DNA of 64,000 nt, from positions 62,001 to 126,000 of the forward strand of contig NZ_JXXU01000047.1 in the NCBI RefSeq assembly GCF_000967495.1. Direction: 5' to 3'. How positions within the stretch are numbered: position 1 is the stretch's first letter; every line of letters starts with the position of its first letter. Position numbers and translations under genes: made by a program. Below are positions 24,681 to 32,872 of this stretch, in pieces. The notes under the pieces were generated by a model. That model saw only the letters and a list, made by a program, of their open reading frames with translations. It did no database searches and had not been told where the DNA came from. Source of the DNA: Vibrio neptunius. Lineage in GTDB: Bacteria; Pseudomonadota; Gammaproteobacteria; Enterobacterales; Vibrionaceae.

Positions 24681-26954
24681 ATGCTGAATAAAGAGTTAGA
24701 GTCGAGTCTAAACGGCGCATTCTCCCGCGCTAGAGACAAACGACATGAGTTCATGACTGTCGAGCACCTCCTGCTAGCATTGTTGGAAAACGATGCTGCA
24801 AGGGAAGCCCTTCTTGCCTGTCAGGCAGATATCGATGCATTAAGAAGCGAGTTAGATATCTTTATTGATCAGACAACTCCTCTTATCCCTGAAAATGATG
24901 AAACTCGCGAAACCCAACCTACATTAAGTTTCCAACGTGTTCTGCAGCGTGCGGTTTTCCACGTGCAGTCTTCAGGACGCAGTGAAGTAACAGGCGCCAA
25001 CGTGTTGGTTGCTATCTTCAGTGAACAAGAATCTCACGCGGCTTATCTTCTGAAGAAGAACGATATTAGCCGTCTGGATATCGTTAACTTTATTTCACAC
25101 GGTATTACCAAAGCATCAAGCTCAGGTGATGACTCTTCTTCATCCGACTCTTTCAGTAGCAGTGACAGTAGTGAAGAAGCGGGTTCGGAAGAGCGCCTAG
25201 AGAGTTTTGCCTCGAACTTGAATCAGTTGGCTAAGCAAGGTCAAATTGATCCACTGATTGGTCGAGATAAAGAGTTGGAAAGAACGATCCAAGTATTGTG
25301 TCGCCGCCGCAAAAACAATCCACTGCTAGTGGGTGAAGCGGGCGTGGGTAAAACAGCGATAGCAGAAGGTTTGGCGTGGAGAATTGTTGAAGGGCAAGTT
25401 CCTGAAATTATTAAGAATAGTGTGATTTATTCTCTAGATATCGGTTCGCTACTCGCTGGCACCAAGTATCGTGGTGATTTTGAAAAACGTTTCAAGGCTA
25501 TTCTTAAGCAACTAGAGAAAGAAGACGACGCGATTCTTTTCATTGACGAGATCCATACCATTATTGGTGCTGGTGCAGCATCTGGCGGCCAGGTCGACGC
25601 AGCGAATCTGATTAAGCCTCTGCTAAGCAGCGGTAAATTGCGTTGTATCGGTTCTACCACCTATCAGGAATACAGTAATATTTTTGAAAAAGAGCGTGCG
25701 CTGTCCCGTCGTTTCCAAAAGATAGACATCGTTGAGCCGTCACTTGATGATACCACTAAAATTCTGATGGGGCTCAAACCTAAATACGAAGCTCACCATG
25801 AAGTGCGCTACACCAACAAAGCATTACGTGCTGCGGTAGAGCTTTCGGCTAAATACATCAATGAGCGTCACTTGCCAGACAAAGCTATTGACGTGATTGA
25901 TGAGGCTGGTGCTCGTCATCGTTTAGCGCCAGCGAGCCGTCGCAAGAAAACCGTCGGTGTAGCTGATATTGAGGCCATGGTCGCTAAAATGGCTCGTATT
26001 CCTGAAAAATCAGTGTCTTCTTCTGATAAAGAGATTCTTCAGAATCTGGATGAGAAGATGAAGATGCTGGTGTTTGGTCAGGATGATGCCATTGATGTAC
26101 TAAGCGAAGCCATCAAGCTAACTCGAGCTGGTCTTGGCGCGGACAATAAGCCTGTCGGTTCATTCTTATTTGCAGGCCCAACTGGGGTAGGTAAAACGGA
26201 AGTTACCGTTCAGCTGTCGAAATTGATGGGCATTGAGCTACTGCGTTTTGATATGTCTGAATATGGCGAACGTCACTCTGTGAGCCGTTTGATTGGTGCA
26301 CCTCCAGGTTACGTTGGATACGATCAGGGCGGTCTGTTGACGGATGCTGTGATTAAACATCCACACTCTGTTGTGCTTTTGGATGAGATAGAAAAAGCGC
26401 ATCCAGATATCTTTAATCTGCTTCTTCAGGTTATGGATAACGGAACGCTGACTGACAACAATGGTCGCAAAGCGGACTTCCGCAATGTCATTCTTGTGAT
26501 GACGACCAACGCTGGTGTTCAGGAAACGGTCAAGAAGTCCATCGGTCTTATCCAGCAAGATCACAGCCACGATGCGATGTCGGAAATCAAGAAAGTCTTT
26601 ACGCCTGAATTCCGTAACCGTCTGGATAACATCATCTGGTTTAACAGCCTTGACGAACATGTTATCCATCAAGTGGTTGATAAGTTCATTGTTGAGCTAC
26701 AGGCGCAGCTAGATGCACGTGGTGTATCACTGGAGGTCTCAGATGATGCTAGACATTGGCTAGCACTTAAAGGCTACGATAAAGCTATGGGTGCGCGCCC
26801 AATGGGACGTGTCATTCAAGAGCAACTTAAGAAACCTCTTGCTAATGAGTTGCTGTTCGGTACGTTGGTCGACGGCGGCACTGTGAAAGTCAATCTGAAG
26901 AAAGATGAGCTTAAGTTTAAGTACTTAAGTGAAAAAGAGGCGGCTGTACACTAA
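24681..26954 (+). CDS. clpA: ClpA, AAA+ unfoldase of the ClpAP protease
   Basis: The ATG at 24681 follows a strong AAAGGAGG and gives 757 residues (E. coli 758). A TTG 21 bases upstream is ignored. The order is N-domain (1-145), a Ser/Asp-rich linker (about 150-172), AAA+ module D1 with Walker A GEAGVGKTA (K224) and Walker B ILFIDEIH, then D2 with GPTGVGKTE (K505) and VVLLDEIEKAHPD. ClpA docks on ClpP and unfolds substrates brought by ClpS or tagged by SsrA. A terminator follows at once. Confidence 0.97.
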   Translation: MLNKELESSLNGAFSRARDKRHEFMTVEHLLLALLENDAAREALLACQADIDALRSELDIFIDQTTPLIPENDETRETQPTLSFQRVLQRAVFHVQSSGRSEVTGANVLVAIFSEQESHAAYLLKKNDISRLDIVNFISHGITKASSSGDDSSSSDSFSSSDSSEEAGSEERLESFASNLNQLAKQGQIDPLIGRDKELERTIQVLCRRRKNNPLLVGEAGVGKTAIAEGLAWRIVEGQVPEIIKNSVIYSLDIGSLLAGTKYRGDFEKRFKAILKQLEKEDDAILFIDEIHTIIGAGAASGGQVDAANLIKPLLSSGKLRCIGSTTYQEYSNIFEKERALSRRFQKIDIVEPSLDDTTKILMGLKPKYEAHHEVRYTNKALRAAVELSAKYINERHLPDKAIDVIDEAGARHRLAPASRRKKTVGVADIEAMVAKMARIPEKSVSSSDKEILQNLDEKMKMLVFGQDDAIDVLSEAIKLTRAGLGADNKPVGSFLFAGPTGVGKTEVTVQLSKLMGIELLRFDMSEYGERHSVSRLIGAPPGYVGYDQGGLLTDAVIKHPHSVVLLDEIEKAHPDIFNLLLQVMDNGTLTDNNGRKADFRNVILVMTTNAGVQETVKKSIGLIQQDHSHDAMSEIKKVFTPEFRNRLDNIIWFNSLDEHVIHQVVDKFIVELQAQLDARGVSLEVSDDARHWLALKGYDKAMGARPMGRVIQEQLKKPLANELLFGTLVDGGTVKVNLKKDELKFKYLSEKEAAVH

Positions 26955-26969
26955 GTCGTGTGTTTAATG

Positions 26970-27003
26970 AAAAAGCCAGAGCGTGTGAAGCTCTGGCTTT
27001 TTT
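26970..27003 (+). terminator. Intrinsic terminator of clpSA
   Basis: AAAAGCCAGAGC/GCTCTGGCTTTT with a 7-base loop and a T-run lies 15 bases past the clpA stop. It can also act for the convergent DUF218 gene, which ends at 27007. Confidence 0.93.
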
Positions 27004-27006
27004 GTG

Positions 27007-27639
27007 TCAGTTGAAAACGGATCTTAATGCTAGATAAGATGTCTCAATGTGTGGCGGTATTTCCTGTTCTATCTGAAATCCTTCTTTGGGGTATTCTTTG
27101 ATTCGCTCAAAGTCACCCAACAAAGCTTCAACGGTAACATCAAGAGATATCTCTTCACTAAAGTAATCAATAAAAGCAGTTTTAGGGGACGTTACGCAAA
27201 CATGGTTGACTTCATTTGGCCATTGTTTCATGAAAGTAGCGTAAGCTCGCCTCTCCATATAGGGCTTTTGAACCAATATAAACGAACGAAAATCGTAGTA
27301 AAGTTCGGTGAGAAGTTTGGCCGTTAATTGTATATTTTCACCGGTATTGGTAGCTTGTTCTTCGAGGATGATATCAGCTGAGGGTACACCGAGATCTCTA
27401 GCTATAGCAGCAAAAGTATGTGCCTCGGTTTGATCAAAAATACCGTCTGTTAATCGTCCAACACCACCAGAAAATACAACCTTTGTTGCCCAACCATCGT
27501 GATAAAGTTTTGCGGCATGCTCTGCAACCCTAACGTCGTTGCTACCAAGTACAAATAGGCAGTCAGCTTTATGTAATGGCTGATCGAGCTGCATGTAAGC
27601 CCACAGGTTTTCTATGTGTTGGAAAAGCTTGGTATTCAT
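27007..27639 (-). CDS. YdcF-type DUF218 protein
   Basis: The 210-residue cytosolic protein has the DUF218 fold signatures ADCLFVLGSNDVRVAEHAAKLY (about 24-45), VVFSGGVGRLT, FAAIARDLGVP, ILEEQATNTGENI and ILVQKPYMERRAYATFMKQW. No membrane segment is present, unlike ElyC and SanA. YdcF of E. coli binds SAM in vitro, but no reaction is established. It probably follows the epimerase gene on the same transcript (gap of 15 bases). It is the second DUF218 gene in the window. Confidence 0.85.
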   Translation of the reverse strand: MNTKLFQHIENLWAYMQLDQPLHKADCLFVLGSNDVRVAEHAAKLYHDGWATKVVFSGGVGRLTDGIFDQTEAHTFAAIARDLGVPSADIILEEQATNTGENIQLTAKLLTELYYDFRSFILVQKPYMERRAYATFMKQWPNEVNHVCVTSPKTAFIDYFSEEISLDVTVEALLGDFERIKEYPKEGFQIEQEIPPHIETSYLALRSVFN

Positions 27640-27654
27640 ATCAGATTCCCAGTC

Positions 27655-28476
27655 TTATACAAGTTCTAAAGTGTGCTGGTAATGAAAGCGATAACCCAAT
27701 CTTTGCAAGCGATCTGCTAGAATTCGTTTGTCTGCTTGTTGTACAACAGGTGGTAGGCGGACATCAGAGCCGACACTGTTGAGCGCTGCTTGATAAAATT
27801 CAGCCTTGCTAACCGTATTGGGTGTCGTCGCATTGATTACAACGTTCTTGCAATTGAGTGCAACGAAGCTTGTTGCACCTATCGCATCGGTCAGATGAAG
27901 CATATTGGCTGGAGCAAGTTCACTGACTTGTTTCAATTTATCGACAAAGCGAGAAGGGTGGCGATCAGGTCCAACGAGTCCACTACAGCGGACAACGCCG
28001 TAATCAAGGCCTGAATCAATTACATACTGCTCTGCTTGCAACATCGTAGCTGCTTTTTCTGAGAATAAGTTACTGTTGTGCGCTCTATTGAGAGAGGCAG
28101 CATCTTCGTCTAAGGCGTCAGCTAGATTTGGGTATACGGTGGTCGAGCTGACCATGATGATTTTCTTAACCTTAGCAACTAGACAAACCTGACAGAGCAT
28201 ATTCCAGTGCTGAGCGTACTGTTGTCCGAGCCCTTTTCTAAAACCGGGAGGGAAGCAGCCAATCACAATGTCCGCCTTAGTGTTACTAATGGTTTGAGCG
28301 ACAATATCCGGATTACTCTGTAAGTCGATTTTAAGCCCTGTCAGATGCTGAGCTTCGAGCTCTTCTACACCTGCGTCAGTGGTGCGGCTGACAAAGACTT
28401 TATGACCGATAGTTTCGAGGTAATGTGCGAGTGGTTTTCCAAGCCAGCCACCGCCAATAATCAATATTGTTTTCAC
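27655..28476 (-). CDS. NAD(P)-dependent epimerase/dehydratase (extended SDR-like)
   Basis: The best start is GTG at 28476, behind AGGGACTTAGT. It puts the Rossmann motif IIGGGWLGKPLAHYL at residues 5-19. An open frame to 28539 adds an unlikely hydrophobic tail. The protein (273 residues) continues with ADIVIGCFPPGF, IIMVSSTTVYP (catalytic Ser/Thr region) and YGVVRCSGLVGPDRHPSRF. It belongs to the YeeZ-like NAD-dependent epimerase group. The substrate is unknown. It is upstream of, and probably co-transcribed with, the YdcF-like gene. Confidence 0.82.
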   Translation of the reverse strand: MKTILIIGGGWLGKPLAHYLETIGHKVFVSRTTDAGVEELEAQHLTGLKIDLQSNPDIVAQTISNTKADIVIGCFPPGFRKGLGQQYAQHWNMLCQVCLVAKVKKIIMVSSTTVYPNLADALDEDAASLNRAHNSNLFSEKAATMLQAEQYVIDSGLDYGVVRCSGLVGPDRHPSRFVDKLKQVSELAPANMLHLTDAIGATSFVALNCKNVVINATTPNTVSKAEFYQAALNSVGSDVRLPPVVQQADKRILADRLQRLGYRFHYQHTLELV

Positions 28477-28658
28477 ACTAAGTCCCTGTTTGAAGAGGTT
28501 GATAACGTTAACTATCCTAAAGAAGCAAGGATTAATCAATGGTTTGTTTGGTGTTTGTATGTAGGTGAACGAGTAATACGGAAGAGACTCAAATCTCTCT
28601 AAAATGAGTCTATTATTACTAGTGAGGCGTTATGCCATCCTAACTTTTAGGAAAGCTC

Positions 28659-29441
28659 ATGAAATGGTATCTGTGGATATGGGCCGTCTTGTTTTCATCC
28701 ATCTCAACGGCCAATCAAAAAGTGTATATGACGTCATTAGAATGGCCACCGTATTCGGGTGCGGATTTACCAGAGAATGGCTATTCTGTTGCTGTCGCGC
28801 GCGAAGCGTTTTCAGCGATGGGGTACGAGTTAGTCGTGGACTTTCAACCATGGGTTCGTGCTGTCGCTCTAGCGACCAAATCTGAGAAATATGTAGGATA
28901 CTTCCCAGAGTACTATTTTGACACCACCGAATTTGTTTTCTCAGATTCTATAGGCAGTGGGCCTTTGGGCTTTGTAGAGAACACTCGTTTCCCGATTCAA
29001 TGGGAAACACTGTCTGATTTGACATTTTTCAAAATTGGGGTGGTGCAGGGCTACGTTAATACGACAGAGTTTGATGATATGGTCGAAACGGGCGAGCTTC
29101 AAGTTGAGGCCTCGACCAATGATGCTAGAAACATACACAAGGTAGCAAAGGGTCGATTGGATATCGCTGTAATAGACCCAAATGTTCTAGAGTACCTCAT
29201 CAGTATTGATGTGAGAGAAGATCTGCTTAGAAAGCGTCTCAGGATGAATGCTAAATTATTAGAAACTAAGCAGTTATATATAGCGTTCAAAGATCAACCC
29301 GAGGGCAGAGATATCCGAGAAGTATTTAATCAAGGTCTAAAGAAAATTGATATCGAACGGATTGTCAGTCGGCTTATGCAGCTAACTGACAATGAGCAGC
29401 TCGTTCTGAGCAATACGCCAGTGATCAATAAAACTAACTAG
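28659..29441 (+). CDS. Periplasmic solute-binding protein (SBP family 3)
   Basis: The 260-residue protein has a short signal peptide (about 1-18, cut near STANQ). A family-3 binding fold follows: VYMTSLEWPPYSGADLPENG, AREAFSAMGYELVVDFQPW, VGYFPEYYFDTTEFVFSDSI and FKIGVVQGYVNTTEF. No permease or ATPase gene is nearby, so it is an orphan binding protein that might serve a distant ABC transporter or act as a sensor. AGGAAAGCTC precedes the ATG. Its 3' end overlaps the convergent small gene by 8 bases. Confidence 0.83.
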   Translation: MKWYLWIWAVLFSSISTANQKVYMTSLEWPPYSGADLPENGYSVAVAREAFSAMGYELVVDFQPWVRAVALATKSEKYVGYFPEYYFDTTEFVFSDSIGSGPLGFVENTRFPIQWETLSDLTFFKIGVVQGYVNTTEFDDMVETGELQVEASTNDARNIHKVAKGRLDIAVIDPNVLEYLISIDVREDLLRKRLRMNAKLLETKQLYIAFKDQPEGRDIREVFNQGLKKIDIERIVSRLMQLTDNEQLVLSNTPVINKTN

Positions 29442-29667
29442 ACAAAACTCTAAGAATTTTATCCGCATGTTCAGCAACTTCGATACCTTCATCTGTGAGA
29501 TAACCACCGTCAGGCTGAGTACATAGCCCTTTGTCAAACAGTCTTTGAATCGCCGATTGCATGTTTTTTGATGCATCATGATGAACTTTAATACCAGTCG
29601 CAGCGCTGCTAATGTCAAATTGCAATAAAAGGTTTAACTCGTCGATTTTGTCAGAGGTATATTTCAT
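29434..29667 (-). CDS. Small conserved protein, TIGR02647-like
   Basis: The 77-residue protein opens with MKYTSDKIDELNLLLQFD and contains GIKVHHDASKNMQSAIQRLF and DGGYLTDEGIEVAEHA. This resembles the small gammaproteobacterial family TIGR02647, whose function is unknown. The LTDEG segment after a helical region recalls the wing of a winged-helix fold, so nucleic-acid binding is possible but unproven. AAGGAAA lies at a good distance before the ATG. Confidence 0.8.
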   Translation of the reverse strand: MKYTSDKIDELNLLLQFDISSAATGIKVHHDASKNMQSAIQRLFDKGLCTQPDGGYLTDEGIEVAEHADKILRVLSS

Positions 29668-30117
29668 AGTGATTTCCTTAAAGCAAGTACTGGAACAACC
29701 ATATTCCTGATATTGGTATTCAGCAATTAGATGCCAATAGAAATGTTACCTACCGCTGAATTTGAAGAAAAATCTCTTTTAACTGACTAGATAGTGAGCG
29801 ATAGATAGACTGGGTTTAGCGCAGTTTTTAATGCTTAAACTTCATAACAAAAGAGATTGATATGCAAATATGAAATCATCGCTATCTTAGTTACTTACTC
29901 TTTAACGTAGTGGATGTTAACTATAAGATAATAATTAAGATTTTCTATTTTTCGCTGTCCATGTTTGTATTGTTTTCTCAGTCTAGTTTGGCTTGTTCGG
30001 TGCAGTTTTCTTTGTGTAAACCGAGCTTGAGATAAAACTAACAAATAAGGCTTGAAATTGACCACAATAAGAGTAATTATCCGCGCCTAAAATCCACATT
30101 AACAGAAATGTCTTTCC
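29668..30117. other. Intergenic region upstream of focA
   Basis: The 450 bases have no credible gene and no hairpin of note. They must hold the promoters of the minus-strand small gene and of focA. No clear FNR consensus (TTGAT-N4-ATCAA) was found; TTGACCACAATAAG near 30057 is only a weak resemblance. Confidence 0.4.
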
Positions 30118-30963
30118 ATGATGAATTTAAATCAGTTTGACTCTTTATTACCGCCGCAGATGGCGGAACGTGCCGCTGAAATCGGTGTTGGTAAGGTAAC
30201 TAAAGACCCGATGAAGTCGTTTTTATTAGCGATTTCTGCAGGGATTCATATTGGAATTGCGTTTGTCTTCTACACAGTAGTCACCACAGGTGCAGGTGAC
30301 TTGCCTTGGGGTGTCACTCGATTGCTTGGTGGTTTGGCTTTCAGTCTTGGGTTGATTCTGGTTGTTGTCACAGGTGGTGAGTTGTTTACTAGTTCGGTGT
30401 TGACTCTGGTGGCGAGAGCAAGTGGTAAAATCACCTGGAAGATGCTTATGAAAAACTGGGCTGTGGTTTATGGTGGCAATCTTATCGGTGCGTTACTACT
30501 AGTGGTTTGTATGTTGCTGACTAAGCAGTATATGTTCGATAGCGGTCAAGTTGGCTTAAATGCGATGGCGATCTCTCAGCATAAACTTCACCATAGTTTT
30601 ATCTCAGCGGTGGCGCTAGGTATCATGTGTAATGTATTAGTGTGTATAGCGGTTTGGATGACATTCAGTGGGCGCACTCTCACTGACAAAATCGCTGTTA
30701 TGATTTTACCTGTCGCGATGTTCGTATCCGCTGGATTTGAGCACTGTATCGCCAATATGTTTCAGGTTCCGATGGCTATCGCGATTAAGTTTTTCGCGCC
30801 AGCAGAATTTTGGCAAATGACAGGAGCGAATATTTCTGATTATGCGGACCTGAATTTGCTCAGTTTTCTTACCAATAACCTTATTCCTGTGACTCTAGGT
30901 AACATCATCGGTGGTGGCGTCTTTGTTGGAATGTGGTACTGGATGATATACTTAAGAGATTAG
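30118..30963 (+). CDS. focA: FocA, formate channel
   Basis: The 281-residue protein has six hydrophobic segments and the FNT-family signatures: SFLLAISAGIHIGIAFVFY, GGELFTSSVL, a KNWAVVYGGNLIGALL stretch, and LGIMCNVLVCIAVWM with SAGFEHCIANMF. The central His sits in the channel in known FocA structures, including that of V. cholerae. It exports formate during fermentation and takes it up at low pH as a pentamer in the inner membrane. An ATG three bases in (30121) is an equal alternative. No pflB follows; a terminator ends the transcript directly. Confidence 0.93.
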   Translation: MMNLNQFDSLLPPQMAERAAEIGVGKVTKDPMKSFLLAISAGIHIGIAFVFYTVVTTGAGDLPWGVTRLLGGLAFSLGLILVVVTGGELFTSSVLTLVARASGKITWKMLMKNWAVVYGGNLIGALLLVVCMLLTKQYMFDSGQVGLNAMAISQHKLHHSFISAVALGIMCNVLVCIAVWMTFSGRTLTDKIAVMILPVAMFVSAGFEHCIANMFQVPMAIAIKFFAPAEFWQMTGANISDYADLNLLSFLTNNLIPVTLGNIIGGGVFVGMWYWMIYLRD

Positions 30964-30977
30964 ATCGATAGTACGAG

Positions 30978-31003
30978 GGCTCGTTGAGAAACGAGCCTTT
31001 TTT
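30978..31003 (+). terminator. Intrinsic terminator of focA
   Basis: GGCTCGTT-GAGA-AACGAGCC followed by six T residues lies 15 bases past the focA stop. This makes focA a single-gene unit on its 3' side. Confidence 0.92.
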
Positions 31004-31017
31004 GATCTTGATGGCTC

Positions 31018-31158
31018 TCAGTGCCATTGTCGCCATGACTCTTGAATAAAGTCTTCCAGAACGAGCAGTTCTTTTGGTTGGGAAACGAGCCAGTTTCGTT
31101 CCTCGTCATTATCCAATTGCGAGGTCTCTTCAACATGAGAAGCGGTACCAAGTTGCAT
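31018..31158 (-). CDS. Small protein of 46 residues, function unknown
   Basis: ATG at 31158 follows AAGGATATAGAC, a good ribosome site. The frame encodes an acidic, tryptophan-containing peptide: MQLGTASHVEETSQLDNDEE, then RNWLVSQPKELLVLEDFIQE and SWRQWH. It looks like a folded helical mini-protein rather than random sequence. No family is recognised. It is convergent with focA and lies downstream of a double DnaA box (31324-31346), 165 bases before its start. An overlapping 63-codon frame (30960-31151) has poorer composition and is rejected. Confidence 0.6.
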   Translation of the reverse strand: MQLGTASHVEETSQLDNDEERNWLVSQPKELLVLEDFIQESWRQWH

Positions 31159-31323
31159 TGTCTATATCCTTACAAAAGCAGAACCTTGGAGGTTAAAGCT
31201 CATATTTGACGCTTTGATGACATGGGAAGAACGTGTTTGTATGCATATGAATACTAGGTGTTTTTGGTTTGTATACCGTGTCTGATTGCGAAAATCAGAC
31301 TTATCCTGAAAGCGATGACACGG

Positions 31324-31346
31324 TTATCCACAGATTCTGTGGATAA
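31324..31346. promoter_or_regulatory. Inverted pair of perfect DnaA boxes
   Basis: TTATCCACA and TGTGGATAA, both exact DnaA-box consensus, face each other across 5 bases within a 23-bp near-perfect palindrome. The site lies between the fetB stop (31380) and the 46-residue small gene. The palindrome could also act as a hairpin at the fetB 3' end, but no U-run follows on that strand. Confidence 0.6.
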
Positions 31347-31379
31347 GATCTTTTCTCTTCAACGTTGTTAGCATCCAGA

Positions 31380-32171
31380 TCACTCGTGGTTGAGGTCGAC
31401 TAAGACTTTTCCATCTTTAGTGAAGCAGTGTCTAATAGTGAGTGATAGAGTCAGGCTGATCGAAACAGACAGCATGACGAAGATCGCGATCATGATCATC
31501 AATTGATATTTGATCGCTACGACTGGGCTCGCTCCTCCTAGTATTTGCCCCGTCATCATTCCAGGCAGTGTCACCAAACCAGTGGTTGTCATCGACGCTA
31601 AGGTGGGGGCGAGAGACTTGAGAATCGATTCCCGAACGAACGGTAGAGTGGCAAAGTTTGGTGAAGCGCCTAAAGCGATGGCGGCTTCATATTCGCTGCG
31701 ACGTGTTTCCATTGAAGTGAAAAGATTTTGTAGGGCCACGATATTGCCACTGAGAGAGTTACCCAGCAGCATGCCAGCCAATGGGATAAGATACTGGGCA
31801 TTGAATAGTGGTTCTGGCTGCACGATCACAATACAGATGATAAGTAGTAGAGGACACAAGCCAACAATTAGGCCACTAGTGACTGGGTACATCAACCGTT
31901 GCTTAGGAAGCTTCGCCTTACTGATAATAGAACTAGCCCCAATAAGAGTCATGGCTATTAGCCACAATATGTTGATAGTTAGGCTGTTAATGTTAAGAAG
32001 GTACTCGAGGTATACCCCCACCAGCAGTAGTTGAATGGTCATTCTTGCTACACTAATCAATACTTCTGTTTCAATGTGCAGTCTGTAGCAGCGACTGATC
32101 AAAAGTGGGATCGTCAATGTACAGAAAAACAAAGCCAGTAGAGGCCAGGAAATATCTATAACCCCGCTCAT
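31380..32171 (-). CDS. fetB: FetB-like ABC transporter permease (UPF0014)
   Basis: The 263-residue membrane protein has about seven hydrophobic segments and the FetB signatures ARMTIQLLLVGVYLEYLL, IPLAGMLLGNSLSGN, YEAAIALGASP and GLVTLPGMMTGQILGGASP. FetAB of E. coli is implicated in iron export and resistance to oxidative stress. The ATPase gene fetA normally sits directly beside it, yet neither flank contains one, so here the permease appears to stand alone. The ATG at 32171 is preceded by GGGAGGACCC, an excellent ribosome site. Confidence 0.85.
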   Translation of the reverse strand: MSGVIDISWPLLALFFCTLTIPLLISRCYRLHIETEVLISVARMTIQLLLVGVYLEYLLNINSLTINILWLIAMTLIGASSIISKAKLPKQRLMYPVTSGLIVGLCPLLLIICIVIVQPEPLFNAQYLIPLAGMLLGNSLSGNIVALQNLFTSMETRRSEYEAAIALGASPNFATLPFVRESILKSLAPTLASMTTTGLVTLPGMMTGQILGGASPVVAIKYQLMIMIAIFVMLSVSISLTLSLTIRHCFTKDGKVLVDLNHE

Positions 32172-32642
32172 GGGTCCTCCCTACAACGCAATATGTATTG
32201 GATACCTAATCTTTTCTGCATAGTGGATGTCGGTGTCAACTTGCTGATTCTAGTCTGTCCCTCTCAGCACTCCTAATAGCTCTATTTTGAATCATGTTCT
32301 AGAACAAATATTTAACATTTAGGTTCGTTTTTATGGGGATGGGGCGTGCTACAAGACGAAAAGCACACGCGATACTTTGCTTTATTGTAATTTAATTGTT
32401 GGCAAGTTAACAATTCTTCTCTATTCACAAACTTTCACAAAACTATGCATGTTGACATATGAGTTATTAATCAAACACATCTCTGGATGAGCTCAAAAAA
32501 GTGTCGAATAACACGCTCTGCTTGGGCTGATCTGATTGAACCCTACAATTAGTATGGTCTAATATTTTTACTAGAGATTGTAAAAACGTTAGCTCAGCGA
32601 CAAGAGCTATCCGATAACACTAAATACAAAATAGGCAAATGT
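32172..32642. promoter_or_regulatory. Divergent fetB/torE control region with candidate tor boxes
   Basis: The 471 bases contain no gene. At 32421-32460 four decamers lie in phase: CTATTCACAA, ACTTTCACAA, AACTATGCAT and GTTGACATAT. The first two share TTCACAAA exactly 10 bases apart, as expected of one face of the helix. The first resembles the E. coli TorR box CTGTTCATAT at seven of ten positions. TorR binding here is inferred, not shown. Confidence 0.5.
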
Positions 32643-32822
32643 ATGAGTGATGTTAACAAAATAGAGAGTGGTGAAAAACGCTCGTTGGAGTGGAAGTCTT
32701 TCCTTTTCATCGCAGTGGTGCTCTTCCCAGTTCTGAGTGTGGCTTTCGTGGGTGGCTACGGATTCATTATTTGGATGCTACAGGTGTTCTTTCTTGGTCC
32801 TCCTGGTGCACATGGCATGTAG
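32643..32822 (+). CDS. torE: TorE, small NapE-family membrane protein
   Basis: This 59-residue protein is encoded from ATG at 32643 to TAG at 32822. A hydrophilic N-terminus (MSDVNKIESGEKRSLEWKS) leads to one transmembrane span (about 19-50) and a short tail GPPGAHGM. This is the TorE/NapE architecture found at the head of tor or nap operons, for example torECA in Shewanella and Vibrio. Its role is unknown; help with assembly or electron transfer has been suggested. torC begins 50 bases later. Confidence 0.85.
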   Translation: MSDVNKIESGEKRSLEWKSFLFIAVVLFPVLSVAFVGGYGFIIWMLQVFFLGPPGAHGM

Positions 32823-32872
32823 ACCCCTGATCTCGTCCCCCTATTTTTGAAAAGATTTTAAGAGAGCAAACC

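Noticed and set aside
26238..26672. 144-codon minus-strand frame inside clpA
   Set aside because: The strong, full-length ClpA frame explains this sequence, and the antisense frame has no family resemblance.
30960..31151. 63-codon minus-strand frame overlapping the small gene downstream of focA
   Set aside because: It includes the focA terminator and lacks a ribosome site; the shifted frame starting at 31158 has a good site and better composition.
31324..31346. Double DnaA box as a replication origin
   Set aside because: No dnaA/dnaN, gid or parAB genes, AT-rich repeats or further clustered boxes are nearby.
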